Of a stretch of 64,000 nt of DNA, positions 32,450-45,330 are shown one piece after another. The stretch lies in contig OZ017768.1 in assembly GCA_963969345.1 (NCBI GenBank), positions 10,332,193 through 10,396,192 on the forward strand, given 5' to 3'. This DNA is from Turbatrix aceti (taxonomy: Eukaryota; Nematoda; Chromadorea; Rhabditida; Panagrolaimidae). The first letter of the stretch is position 1. Each line of letters begins with the position of its first letter. The notes beneath the pieces were generated by a model. The model ran no database searches. It saw only the letters and a program-made list of their open reading frames with translations, and was not told where the DNA came from. A program made the translations under genes and the position numbers.

Positions 32450-34577
32450 TTTTTAAATTCTGTGCCATGAACGTGTTTGAAAAAAAATAAACTGTGTGGC
32501 AGATAAATATTATAGGTTAACTTTTGTGGCGAAAGTGTAAACCAAGCGGTGAAAAAAAGGGGCAGGGCTAGTGGCGAGGTTGGCGGCCGGCGACATGCAC
32601 CTAAAAAGGTGTGTGCCGGGGCCGAGGGATAACTGAATTAGACGGTTCTTGGGCTCCGCCTAGAATTGTTTTTTGGCCGAATGCGCGAACATGTTCGTAT
32701 TAATTTTAGCATGTTGTGATAATAAGAGGGAAAAAATCATAAACACACACAGTGCGTTGATATTCTCAACACGAAAAAAGGCACTTGTGATTTCGTGTTG
32801 AGACTTTATCACAAATAAAAACCATAAAATGAAAACACAAAGAATTGTAAATCGTTATCTTTTGCTTTTTTATCACTCAGTTCGAAAACTGACCTAAAAT
32901 GATTTTTTTCATTGTTTTTGCAGTTTCGTTAAAATTAACAAAAAATACATATTTTTTATAAGATGTTGATGTTTTCCTACCATTTTATTGCATGCTAAAT
33001 ATTATTCAAACACAATAAAAAAAGTAACAAGTGTCGTAACTTACCACACTGTTTACTTACATTGTATTATATTCGAGGTATTTTGGGTATACCAAATAAA
33101 AATATTTGGTTCTTCAAACGTCTTTTTTTTCAATTATGATATTTCTGCCAATCCGATAAATGGCATATAAAATAACATTGCTTCTTATGAATCCTATTTT
33201 CCCGGATAGAATATTGCCAATATTGATGCATCAATCGTAATTATGTTACCTGCATTTATTAACTTACAAAATAAATGTTGCACAGTAATCAAACTACATT
33301 TACCAAGAAAAAAACGATAAAAATCAGCTGATTAATGCAATTGCAAATCTGTGAGAGGCGTAAATTAAATTTATTTATTTGCTGTGACGTTAACATTAGT
33401 GTAAAATATTTTTTTTGCGTTCACCTGAGTGAGGGGTGTAAACGAACAAAACACAATTATTGCAAAATAATTTTTTTTATTTATTTCGATTAGTCACAGC
33501 GGAGCTCTTTGGGCCCCGTGTTACAGTAAAAATTTTAATTGTAATGTAAAATAAAAAAATGTTTTTGTCAAGTAGTACAAACAGTTGTAACAATGCAAAC
33601 GCGGAGTGTGAAAATTTGTGCGAAGAAATTTTCACACTACGCGGACGCGTAGGGTACCTTGCGCGCGGGGTACCCCAAATCAGGCATCAAAATGGCCCGC
33701 TAAAGCCCGGCCCGGGCTGGGGCGGGCCTGTGACTTTTTAGCAGACGTGGAAAAGCCCGCTTTGGCCCGGTATTTAATCAATAGTGTAAAAAATAAGAAC
33801 AATCAACTGTATTTTGGTTATTTTAAACAAAATTTAGTCTCTACAGATATCATAGAAAACATGGTATTGTGAGTAAAATCCAGTAATTTATGTAATTTGG
33901 CTGCTATTTTTTTGGATAAAAATTCGAAAAAAAAACAGAACGGATAATTTCGGGCCGGGCATGGGCCTAAAAATTAGGTCTGTTTTCATGTCTGCCCCAA
34001 TACAAATTTGATACAAACCTGAATGCAATTCAGATTAGGATAAATTTTCGTTAATTTTTGAAATTGCAGCAACATGGTGGATTATAATTTTCAATTTTAA
34101 AAAATAATTTTTAAAATATAAAAAAAATATATTATTTAGTTAATTTAAAAAATATTTAGATATTTTTTAAAAATATCCAAATATTTTTTAAATTATTAAA
34201 ATATACTTTGAAACCAAACTTCGCCTCCAACAAATCAATTTCCTTCTTCTTTATCGACGAACAAAAAGTATAATAATAATAAAAACTGGCCCGTTATTTT
34301 GAAAGAGCATGCCTGTGTCTGTGAACTTGTTGGACTGAAAGGGGTTGTTTTGACGAGAATTCAAAGGGGTTATGGAAAGCCAGGGAACGAGCGAAGGCAA
34401 ATGCTTGGGGATTTACACATAATAGGGTGACTGGAGATGAACAAAACTGGCTACTGGCCTTTGGGAGAGGAAAGTCATGCCTTTGGGACTTGCGACGGAA
34501 GGAGGGGGGTTGAATCGTAGCAGCAGGCAGGAAGCGAAGAACAAGGTATTTTTGGTATCGGTTCTTTGGCTGAGGTT
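32450..34577. other. AT-rich intergenic region with a GC-rich repeat remnant
   Basis: A 2.1-kb gap. Inside it, 33620-33780 and 33945-33990 carry GC-rich self-complementary motifs such as GCCCGGCCCGGGC and CGGGCCGGGCATGGGCC in otherwise AT-rich DNA. They look like remnants of a small inverted-repeat element, with no clear ends. The rest, including long A/T runs at 34080-34200, shows nothing recognisable. Confidence 0.5.
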
Positions 34578-37500
34578 TCAGAGATAAACTCGCTTGTATT
34601 CGTTGAGACCAATTCGCACGTTGCAAATTGGACAACGACGATTACGATTCTTGTAGAGTTGTGCGACACATTCCTGACAGAACATGTGATAGCACTTGGT
34701 GAGAGCGCAGTCTTTGACCCGGGATTGGCACGTGGGACAGTGTGTCAACTCCTGAAAAAATACGGCAATGGTTAACGAGTCAAGAAGATTACGGTAAAAT
34801 TTTAAAGAATAATGCAATGTTTACTTGCTTGTTAATTTGGAAAAAAATGCGTAGTAAGTTCTCAGAAAGATTTTTTCTCTCACATTTCTAGTAAAAAACC
34901 ATGTTATGGTGCATATTTTTATGGTCCAAATTAGTCCCAAAGGAAAAATACACCCATTTAAACAATTCTACGGAATTACCCCACCTACCGTAACACAAAT
35001 GTAAAAACTATCCGTTTAAAATAAAAAACTAATTAATTTTCTTGTTTACAAGTCATTTACAAACCAGACAGACCAACTAATATATAATTTCGTTACTCTA
35101 AAATCACTTCCTATTTTTTTTCTCACGTCACTAACCCCCAATTCCAACTTTTTTTTTGTTAAAAATTGTAACTTTGCATAATAAAGCTTCGGGGAATCAT
35201 CTAACTACGTCTTGAGAGTAAATTCCCGGTTTGCAGTCAAAAATATCAACGAATACCGTACCTGTGTCACATGCTTATCAAAACCCCACAAAAGCATAAA
35301 GTACACGTCTAATGATACTGCAAACCTCGCGTGACTCAATGAAAAAAAAAGATGACAGCATCTAATGATAGCATGCGAGCGTGTGCCCTATGTCGTTTTT
35401 TTTGAACGAAATAGGCACCTTTGAATAAAAAAATCATCATGACAGCTCAATTTGTATCAATTCGGGCATAAAAACCCAACAATAACCGCAACTCACCTTG
35501 TACTGCATGTAAACGCCCTCGGTGACCCGATCCATGTTGCTCTGCTCGGCAGACTGCAACTTCTGCTGCATTTCATCCCGCTCGGATCGGAGCTTGAAAA
35601 GCTTGTTGTCCAGGCTCAGACCTTCCTTGGCGCGTTCGATGTACTGATACGCGTCGTCGTCGTTCTCGGATCGCAGACTCGCGAGTCCCTCTTTTCCCCG
35701 ACGAGCCTTTTCATCCAGCGAGTCCCGGAGCTTCGTTATTTCCTCGCATTTCGCAGCGTATCGACTGAAATTCAACTCCAAAAAATAAAAAAAAACATTT
35801 TCAATTTTTAAAAAAACTCACGCGTTCCTCTCCTTGATCAGCCGACAGCGAAGCTTTGTTTGATTTTCGAGCTTCTGCTTTTTCTCCTGCAGCGCAGAAA
35901 AACCTTCTTTCCAGTCATTGAGATTGGAAATCAGGCTGCTGAGCTTCTTGTTGTGATCCTTGGCGTACTTGTATCCGTTCTCGAGTGTTGCATGCGTTTG
36001 CACAGCGTTGAGCTCAGTGGTTTCCAGGCCGGAGAGATTGTTGATGCCTTCGACGGAGGCCGTCAGCTTGTCTTTGATGCCCTGGACGGAAGCCAGCTTC
36101 GCGTGGACAATCTTCGGCTCGAGAGTTCGATTTCTCTGAAGGCTGGGTAGGATTTGTTTGGCGTTGTTGATGTTGCAGACGATCTGACGAACGATCTCGG
36201 AGGGGAAGACGTGCGGATGCTGCAGGTCGCGTTGGGCGTGTTCGCGGAAGGATTCTTCTTCGTGTTGTCGCCATTCTGCGAGGTAGTGCTTCATTGTTAG
36301 GGCGTTCAGGAGTTCGGAATCGTACTCGGAACTGTGCTCGTCGTTGTAGGATCGGAGTTCGTCGAGGTTGTCGAAATTGGGGCTAAAATTTGGCATTTTA
36401 GAAAAAAATGTTTGAATAAAAAATCCATAACGTGCAAAATGCCATTTTATAAAAAAATTGGCAAAAAATCTAAATTTGAGCAAATGGGAACAGATATTGC
36501 ATAATAAACGAAAAAATTGCACTTCAAATTTTTTTGTACAATTCAGTCCGAAAACATTAAAATTACAAAAAAAATTGAATTTACATATAATAATACAAAA
36601 AAACAACTCACATAAAATTAATCGGTCTCTGCAGAGCACTGGGCCCTAGGTACCTCACAAACATGGACTGCCTTTCAATGGGCTGCGTCACCAGAGTTTT
36701 CAGCCCCCTCGACAGGATATCCACTTCCTTCGGCTTTGATTGCGACGTCGAGGCAGTCGACGCCGGTGTTGAGGGTGCGGTAGGCGTCGGTGGTTGAACA
36801 ATGACCTGCACCGCATCTCCCACCGATGACTCACCGTTGCCATTGATGTCCCGTGGCTTGTTCGGCAGACCATTGATATCCGGAACAGGAGACACCGAAT
36901 TCCCGGTCGAAGTTTCCTTGAGTCGACGATCGTATCCGTTTGGCTTGGAAATTGAAATCTCGTTGTTCTGGTACGAAGAAGTCGAGGGCGTCGTGGCATC
37001 GTCGGGTCGAACGCGATCGGATTTCCTGCGTTTGGGCGAAGGCGGAGTGACCGATCGATGTCGCAGGGGCTCGGCGTTGCTGCCGGTTAACGCGGGAATC
37101 GTTGATTCACGCTTTCGATCTCTGCTTCGGCTGTCGACGGAGTGACTGTCACGGGGTCGTTCTTTGGTTCGTTTTCTGTAGTGCCTAAAAATATACTTTT
37201 TGGAAAAACGATAAACCGAAAAAAAACTGCTTTTTTTGAGGGAAACAATTTTTTTGACAAACTTGACAACGATAAAAAAATAAAAATTAGGTTTTACGAA
37301 AAAAATCGCACACAATTACAAAACAAAAAAAATTGTTCTTTTCAAGTATAAAATTCTTGATTTCAAAAAATTAAAACAATTGAATCAATTTTTTTGAAAT
37401 TAACAAAAAAACAAATTTTTTATATAAAAAATGACAAAATATTTGTTTTTATAATAAATTTAAAAAATACCATTTTTATTTGAAAAAAATAGTAATTTTT

Positions 37501-40500
37501 TACTTTTTTCCCGACATCTAAAAAAAACCAACCTGTCATCTGGAGACGCATGTCTGGACTCTCTTGGAAACCTGTCCTCTGCCCTGGATCTCCGATCTCT
37601 CGAAGCAGAAATCGATGACGACCTGGAAGCATCTTCGCGTCGACTGCTGCTGTTCGCAGTGACGACGGTGACCGACGACGAGCTCGTGCCTTCGCCGCCT
37701 CCTCGTCCGCTGCTGCCTCGGTGGCGGTCAGACGGTGACCGCCCGGATCGGCTGTTTCGCTCCCGTCCATTCGTGTTGGAATCGTTCGGCGACGGTCTCT
37801 TCTCGCTTCGTCCGTTCTTCGGCGATCTGCTGTGACTTCTCGACCGGTGATGACTCCCGCCTTCCCGGGTACTCCTCGATGATCTCTCGTCGCCTCCGCG
37901 ACCCCTGCCGGGTGTTGATCTTCTCTCGGATGACGACGACGTCTGCTTGGACGCGATTCCATTTGACGCGTCGATGGACAGATTGACGGAATTGGACGCT
38001 GCAAAGCCTTTCTTGAAGTCCAGAAGGTTGGCTTTCTCGCCGTTGGTCTTGAACTGCTTTTTGGAAGCCTCCTGCAGCTTGTCGGGGTTCTTTGACGACT
38101 GAGGAGGCCCCAGGAGGGGCGGAGGCACGGGTGGGGGAGGGAGAGACGATCGCTCGGCTGCTTCGAGTTTTCGGACGATTTCTGCTTCGTTGTCACACCC
38201 GGGAAACGGTGGTTTCAGGCGTCGGGGGAGGTCAAGGGTGATCACAAAGCTGTGGTGGTTGAAATATCGCGCTTCGTCGACGTCTTTTCGGATCTGAAAA
38301 TAAATGAATGAATTTTGTAAAAAAGCGGCTTTTGTCGACAAAAAAATGGAAATCGAATAAATAAAAAATCAATCATTTATTTTTTTCGAAAGTCAAAAAA
38401 TAAATAAAAAACAACTTTCCTAAATAAAAAAAATGGTCGTTTAAAGAAAATAAATTGTCTTTGAGACATATAAAAATCTTCTCTTTTTTAAAAAAAAGGA
38501 GAAAAATAAATAATTTTTTTTTTGCAAAAAAAATTTAAAAAAAATATTTTTTTTGTAAACAAAATATGCAATCGATGACAAAAAAGGCAAAAAACTCACA
38601 TTATTCCTTAGACGTTCCTTCGGAGCAAGAATTTCTGTCTCACTCATGCTGATGACATTCTGGAGTTGCCGGAGCATGAAATCGTTGTGATCCTTCCAGT
38701 GACGCCTGAGTTCGTCGGTGTGATGGTGCTGGAGAGCCCGTCGCTCGGCGATGCGTATGCTGAGTTTTACAAAGGCTTCTTTGACGACCTTCATGAGATG
38801 GTATTCTTTTTGGAATTCTTCAACGATTGTCAGGTATTTTTGAACGGATTTTTGCTAAAAAAAATTATAAAAAATAAATACAATTGAACGCAAGCAAAAA
38901 TTTTTACCTGGAATTGAACGAGGTCGTTGTAAAGTGCCACGAAGTGCAATCCCCTGGATTTTATGAGACTCATGACTTTCTGGTAAAGAGTTTCGGTGGC
39001 TTCTTGAAGCATTACTCCGATGTGATAAATGGCTTCTTTCTGATCCTTGAGCTCCTTGTATTTTGGTTTCTCAAAAATCTCCTTTGTCAGGGCTTTGACG
39101 AGGACTTCGACGTTGTGATCGGCAACGGAATCGATTTTCTTCCGGAGATCGACCACCTCGGCTCGGCTTCGCTCGAGGGCTTTGTTTAGCTCTTCCAGCT
39201 GAAAAAATAGATTTATTTCAATTTTTAGGAAAAAAATAAGAAAGTATTAATTTTAGGACATAAAAAACCGCTTTTTAGCCAAAAAGACACCACGTATTTT
39301 TTGAAAAAAACGTAAAAAATAGAACTTTTTAGGTTAGAAAAAACACGTTTTTATGTCAAAAATAACCGAAAAAGCAGTTTTGGCCCAACAAAAAATAAAA
39401 ACATTTTTTAGACTAAGAAATGTAGAAAAAAGCTTTTTTGGCCAAAAAAATGTAAAAAAGTATTTTTTTAAGGTTAAATTAAATTTATTGGATTTTAAAT
39501 TAACAAAAAAAGTATTTTTTAAAGTTAAATTAAATTTGGATTAAAAAAAAAACTGACCTCAGAAGCCTGAATTCGAACGGTCTCCTTGTCCTGAGTCTTC
39601 ATTTCGACAGAGCACGCGAGTTCGTAGAGTCCCTGAGCCTGCTTCACAGCCTTTTTCTGCAGAGCGACGAGTTCCTTGTCAAAGATCTGGAGAAATTTCT
39701 GATGTCTCCTCGATCTCGCCAGGAGCCCCAACTTCAGTGCTTCGATCCTTATGAGTTCAAAAAACTGCTTCGGACGACGAATTGCAACGGACTCGATTCC
39801 ACGAATCATCCGGGTGTACGAGACGATGGATCGCATGAGTTCTTCGGCTTCGGCGGGTTCAATCATCGACGAGAGCACCCGGAAGCCTTCCTGGAGGGCG
39901 CGATCGGTCATGACGAGTCTCTCGCGCTGGGGAGAAGCAGCGACGAGGAGTTGCTTGACGAGGGGGCCGAGGAGGGTGAGGGCGAGGTTGACGGGCACAA
40001 AAGCACGAGCCAGGGCACGGTGGATCATGGCGACGGACTGCATGAACGACTGGGCTCGATCGGGGTTGGAGACAAAGTAGAAGCCCGTCGAGATCTTATT
40101 CAACATGTAAGAGGCTGAAAAATTCGCAAAAATCAGCAAATAGCTCGAAAAAAAATTTTTAATCAAAAAGTAAAAATCTTTCGAAAAAAACTAAATTTAA
40201 CTAACTAAATCGTAATTTTTACTTTTTTAGACAAAAAGGTCTAAACCTAGGAAAAAACCTAATTTGACTAAAAAACAAAAAAAAACTATTTTTTATATCC
40301 CAAACCCTAAAATAAACCAAAGAAGCAAAAACCAACCGTCCGCATGCCCACAATGGTCCCTCGAGACGCTGAGCCGTGAAAACATATCGTCGAGTCGTTC
40401 CATGAGAACAGCACCTTTGGATAACTGTTGTTTGTCGATCGCGATGAGTCGTTCATAAAATTTGATCCAGTACCGCTCGACCGGTAGTCTTTCAAGGCAC

Positions 40501-41618
40501 TTCTCCGTGGCATGAGCTTGCACGTGAAGGTTTATATCGCCCTGCAAGAAAAATACATCAAAAATGCAAAAAACAGAGTGTACAACCCATTTTTTCGCGA
40601 AATAAAAAATACTCCAAAACCGGGGCAAAAATTGTCAAAAAAGCGGTATAGACATATTTTGTATCATTCAGAGTAACGGTCGATGAGATCAGCACAAAAA
40701 TAATATTTTTAGGTGATTTGATTGTTGCTCGAGTAACGATCAAAAACGTAATTTAATTTTAAAAAATTTCTATTGAGGTTTTATCAAAGTTCGGGTAACG
40801 ATCGATCGTAAATTTTTTTTGTTCGTTTTTGGACTAAATTTTGCGTATTTTCTATAAAAAAAATATTTTATTTCTGCTGTTACGATTTTTCAGCACAATA
40901 AAATTTTTTTTTGCAATTCTCAAAAGTGAAAATTTCAACCTTGGGAAATCATAGTTTTGCGTAATTTTTCATTTCCTATGGCTTAAAATCGAAAGCATAT
41001 CTTTTACAAGGCCAAAAATAAATCTGTTTGAACCAAAAATAAATAATTATGAAAAAAAGCTGAAGTACATCAAAAAGTGTCAAAAATCCGTATTTTTCGT
41101 TTTTTTAACGGGAATTATTTAAAACCGGTGCCAATATGTTAGGATTGCTTTTTTTAAATAATGACTTGTGAGCAGTAAACGTTCTGGAACAACTGCAAGC
41201 TCCGAAGGTATTTATTTCCGCTGTGAAAGTTTGTAAAACTGATTTGAAGACAAGATTCCACCCTAAAAGTTTCCAAGATAAGACTCACCACACTGTGAAC
41301 ATTCATCCATGTCGCAGAATGATAAACAATGGATGGCCCATGTATGAGCGTTGTCCTTGGATCCGGCTTTGCAATCTCTCGTCTGAGATCCGCAGCTGCC
41401 TGATGCACCTTCCACCTGCCAGCGGCATTTGACGATTCTCCCCCGCCATCGAGTGAGTCATCATCGGTCTCGCCTATAGACGACAACGACAGCCTCCTCG
41501 CCGCAACCTCAGATCCATCGCTGCGACGCAACTCGGTGGCAACGACGATACCCGGCTGCGGTCTGTCAACCCGTAGAATGCGATTACGCTGTGTCACGTA
41601 TCGATGCTTGTATGGCAT
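34578..41618 (-). CDS. Large coiled-coil/RS-rich protein with Bre1-type RING
   Basis: Ten exons join without a phase conflict: 41618-41289, 40541-40337, 40114-39558, 39198-38908, 38854-38600, 38293-37533, 37184-36612, 36382-35822, 35764-35497 and 34751-34578; 1,324 residues. The C-terminal 57 residues are a C3HC4 RING (CPTC, CYHMFCQEC, CPIC) whose spacing and ALTKC.H.FC.EC core match Bre1/RNF20-RNF40, the E3 ligase for H2B monoubiquitination. Upstream, about 990-1267 is helical coiled coil; 560-990 is low complexity with SRSHSRSP-like Arg/Ser and PPPPVPPPL runs; about 110-546 is helical and unrecognised. The length exceeds known Bre1 proteins, and the N-terminal 550 residues match nothing I know. 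It may be a divergent Bre1, a fusion, or a different RING E3. The first ATG follows a TTTTTCAG acceptor (possibly trans-spliced). Confidence 0.78.
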
Positions 41619-42872
41619 CGTACACAATACCACACAACTGAAAAACCCAAATAAACTGAGTTGAAAAAATATACAGAAAAAGCTAGCACCCAAATTAACG
41701 AACAAAAGTTGCCAAAGCGCGTCAGTGAAGGAAAACGAAAAAACCGACGATATCGACGTTGTCGCGACACTTTTTCGTTCGAGCTCTCGCTTGTGTGGAT
41801 TCGCGCCGGGAGTCGAGCGCGTGCGCGGTTGTGCAAGTTTTTATTTTACTCGCTTTTTTGGGGTTATGTCGGATGTTTTCGTTTTTCCTTCCGGAATTTG
41901 ATCGTTCTTGCGATTCATTGTTTTATGATTTTGGCGTAGGTTCCTTTTTGTTGCAGTTATCAGCTTTTTTTTGCATTCTTCATGCAAGGTATCAGTTTTT
42001 TTGTTTTTAAACTTTATTCTAAAGTTTTTTTGCTGCTGTGCTTTTTATACCTCACATCAGTGCAATAATACAGCAAATATTTACTTATCCATTTTTACTT
42101 TTTCAAGACACGGATGCTAAATCTGAATTATGCCAGTTTTAGGCACACTTTGCCAAGTTATTTGCTTTTGCGTTGTTTTTATGCGGTTTTTATTGCCTGA
42201 ACGGTCTTTTGGCTAGTCGAATGACCACCGGCTCTGGTTCAGGACATTTTTTTGTGATATAATCTAAAGCTTAGGATAAAGCTTGCAAAAGAGTAATTTT
42301 GACAGTTTTTTGTTTCAAACGCACGATTTTTCTGTTTTTGGATGTTCTGCAACAGCTACCAGTTTTAAGTTTTCCTTTTTTTACCTGATTTGACGGCATG
42401 GAAGATAAATCAGAAGTTTCTTAGTTTAGACATACGTTACCGATCTTTTATATTTTTTCAAGTTTAGTCTGGCAAATTCTAAAGGTTTTGTTCTGTGCTA
42501 TCATTATTCTACCATAATTTGATCATTGTAACGATTTTTTTTATTCTACTTGGGCCTTGTTTTTCGCATGGTGTCAACATACCAACACGACAGACAGTTT
42601 TTTTCTTGTTGAAAACCTCGAGTTTGGATGTGTACTTGCAAACAGCGTGCATTCAGTTTTTTTTCCAAACTGATGCAAAAAAGTTAACCAGTTTACACTG
42701 TTTCAGTTTAAAAATGCCACTTTTACCTCCCCAATCACAGCAACCAGTCAATTTACATGCCGTGGCTGGAGGGGTTGTCACGTTGCATGCCATCCCCTGC
42801 CGCCATTCAACGCCGCTTGAAGGCTTGCGTGTTGTTGGTCTCTTTCTTGTCCTTTTCTGTGATTGAAGCGTG
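41619..42872. other. Divergent intergenic region
   Basis: A 1.25-kb T-rich spacer between the RING gene (-) and the SH2-like gene (+). The 123-codon + strand frame at 42495-42866 ends six bases before the next start and has no motif; it is more likely leader sequence. Confidence 0.5.
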
Positions 42873-44241
42873 ATGACGTCTACTCTGTGTAATCCATGTC
42901 AAATCCGGTACAACAAAAATGACACCCAATCATCGGGAGGGTCTCTGCAACTTTCAATCTACACGACCTCCGGCGAGTCTCTGTCTTCCATGTCTGCGGC
43001 TTCGATTGGCGAATACATGGCTCGTCGGAAGATGCCCTACCGGCATTTTAACGACTACTACCATCGATCCGACACACTTCCCCTGCGGTACTTTGCCGGA
43101 CGCGATGAATCGACAACGGGTTCGGCTTCTGAGACCACGGAGGACTGCTGCTGCATCCACGGTCAGCCCTGTGTCCTCGCGACGCTGACTTCCGGTAGCC
43201 GGTCGATTTCCGAAGCGAATTCGACTTCGTCGATTCGCGTTCGCAGCGTTCAGGCTAATGAAAAATCCGAGACACCCGAGCTTCCCCCATCTGTCCGAAA
43301 AAGCAGCAGCAAGCGTTTTGAACCTGTTTTTGATATTCCTGAACCGTCGGATCAAAAACGCCCCGATTCTGGCTACGAAAATGCTCAATTTGGGGCTGGC
43401 GAGGTCGTCAGTGCCAGAAAGATTTCTTCTCGCTCCAATTCCATCACTGCTCTTTCCATTTCTGCGGACGAAACTTCCCCTCTCCTCCTGGAGTACTACA
43501 TCGGGGCTCTTCGTCGACGGGATGCCGAGACGCGTCATCGTCGACGGGGAGAATTTAGGCTCTATCACCGTATCCCGAGTGGTACGTCCACTGATTTGTC
43601 TCGCGTCAAACCGGCTATTGCTCTTCATTTTGTCTATCGTAATTCGAAGGGGCGTTATCTGTGAGTTAGGGCTTTTTTGGGGGTTCTGCATTTTTTTTGT
43701 GGACTGGTTCAAAAAATATTACGCCGAATGGTGCACCAGTTTTTTTATGAATTCGGGGCGAAAATTTTGTTTTTTCGCATTGTTGTATAAAAATGTAAAA
43801 TTGTATTTCAAATAATTCTGATTCAGTTTTTTCTTTAGATTTTTATAGATACGAAAACAAATTTGAATTTCTTTAAAACTTATCAAATTTTTTTTGTAGG
43901 AAACAAGCGAAACGTAGTTTTTTTTTGCTGTTTGTTGTAGCTGAAACGGACGTTACGACTTTATACGCAAGATACTGAAAACCAGTTATTTTATGACTTT
44001 AATACTGCAAAAATGCATTATTATTTATCACAGTTTTTATAATAACAAGTTTAGGCACCTGCCGATCATTGCAACCGAGTACGAAGTCCGAAACGACCCG
44101 GGCAATGTCGTGGAGTACTACTTTCTCGAGATCGATGACGACGCTTCGCCGCGGTTTAAGTCGATCGAGGGCCTGCTTCGCTACTACATTCTCTTCACCA
44201 AGTCCGGACAACCACCCTTTGGCGAAACTGCTCGCTCATAA
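42873..44241 (+). CDS. SH2-like domain protein
   Basis: Exons 42873-43660 and 44055-44241 join in phase 2, 324 residues. The first 195 residues are low-complexity Ser/Thr/Arg with short Tyr motifs (DYYHRSDTLPLRYF, DSGYENAQF) that could be phosphorylated. Residues from about 215 fit an SH2 fold: a LLEYYIGAL.R.DAE helix A start, GEFRLYHRI in place of the FLVR strand, the ALHFVYRN strand, VEYYFLEI, then FKSIEGLLRYYI for the final helix. It would bind phosphotyrosine peptides, but the FLVR-like strand is altered so affinity is uncertain. No kinase or SH3 domain is attached. The start is the first ATG after an in-frame stop. Confidence 0.72.
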
Positions 44242-44361
44242 TTTTTTGAAACAAATCTTTTATTTTTGGTTTCTAAATTCATTTTGATTACATTTATTAT
44301 TCAGGGGGACATGTATAGCAAGTAGTTGACTACCTCAAAGACGACAAACAATGCCAAGTTT

Positions 44362-44790
44362 TTACTCAGAGGGTTCAGCAGTGGATTTCTTGCCCTTGCC
44401 CTTGCCGCCCTTCTTGCTCTTGGTGCCGTCGCTACCGGCGCCTGATTTCTTGGATCCGCCCTTCTTGCCTTTCTTGCCGGGGGCTGCGGTGGCGTCGGGG
44501 TCGACATCGGCGTCGGCAGCATCGGCATCTTCGACGGCTTCTTCGTCCTCGGCCTGGCGACGACGGCGTTTCTCTTCAACGGGCTCTTCGACGGCGGCTT
44601 CTGCGGACTGCTGGGCGGACGATTCCTGAGCCGGAACTGCCTGGGCCTGGGGCGGGAGACCGGAGGGCGGGGGGCCGCTGTAGCGACGGGGGCGTCCAGA
44701 TGGCGGGGGTCCGGAGTAGCCGTTGGGGAGGGCGGAGGCGACCGCTACGAAGGCAATAGTGACGAGTCCGATGAGCACGAGCTTGTTCAT
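44362..44790 (-). CDS. Small secreted Lys/Gly-rich protein
   Basis: A single exon of 142 residues. Signal peptide 1-20 (MNKLVLIGLVTIAFVAVASA, cleavage before LPNGYSG). Two copies of a YSGPPPSG repeat follow, then an Ala/Gln/Glu-rich part, a KRRRR site that a proprotein convertase could cut, an Asp/Ala-rich acidic part, and a Lys/Gly tail (GKKGKKGGSKKSG). Codons are GC-rich and strongly biased, which suggests high expression. A TATA box is 54 bp upstream. The sequence does not identify the family; a cuticle, mucin-like or antimicrobial peptide precursor are all possible. It ends convergently with the SH2-like gene, with its likely poly(A) signal (TTTATT, complement) at 44293-44298. Confidence 0.8.
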   Translation of the reverse strand: MNKLVLIGLVTIAFVAVASALPNGYSGPPPSGRPRRYSGPPPSGLPPQAQAVPAQESSAQQSAEAAVEEPVEEKRRRRQAEDEEAVEDADAADADVDPDATAAPGKKGKKGGSKKSGAGSDGTKSKKGGKGKGKKSTAEPSE

Positions 44791-45330
44791 GGTTGTTGAT
44801 TGGTTGAAATGGATTGAATACAAATTGTCTAGGGGGACTTGGATTTATATAGTTCCCTCCAGGTAAACAGGTGAGGTGTGTCGACGTCTAACTACATGGC
44901 AGGAGTTGGATTACACGTTGGAGGACCGATTAATAATTTAGGCGGGTGGGGGATTAAAGAGTGGATCTGTGATGACGTCAAAGATCCACTCGTTAATCCA
45001 AAACACAAATAATACAAAGATCAGCTGATTTATAAAATATGTAAGTGCACCTGGAAAAAAAAACAGGTGAGCCTATTAATTTGTTGAATGAACAAAAAAC
45101 AGTTGACACAATCCGGATCCGATCTTGTTTAATCTAATCCCGGATTTGTTAGGGTACATGGTGCGCCCGGGCAGGAATGAATCCTGATGAGCAGCAACCC
45201 AATGTTTGGATTGCTGCTGGTCTTGGAAATATTTTAAATTTGGTTCACTTGGCTTTTTGTTGAGTTGAATGAAAGAATTTTAAATTGCCTTTATTTGCTT
45301 TGACGCAGTTAAAAAATTACGCAAAAATAA
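44791..45330. other. Intergenic region with promoter of the small secreted gene
   Basis: Holds the TATA box at 44844-44851 and GC-richer sequence with no gene, then the 3' flank of the carboxypeptidase gene. Confidence 0.6.
44844..44851 (-). promoter_or_regulatory. TATA box of the small secreted protein gene
   Basis: TATATAAA on the - strand, 54 bp upstream of the ATG at 44790. Confidence 0.65.

Noticed and set aside
34578..41618. Naming the RING gene as the Bre1 orthologue (rfp-1)
   Set aside because: Only the RING matches; length, Arg/Ser-rich middle and N-terminus do not, so no symbol is given.
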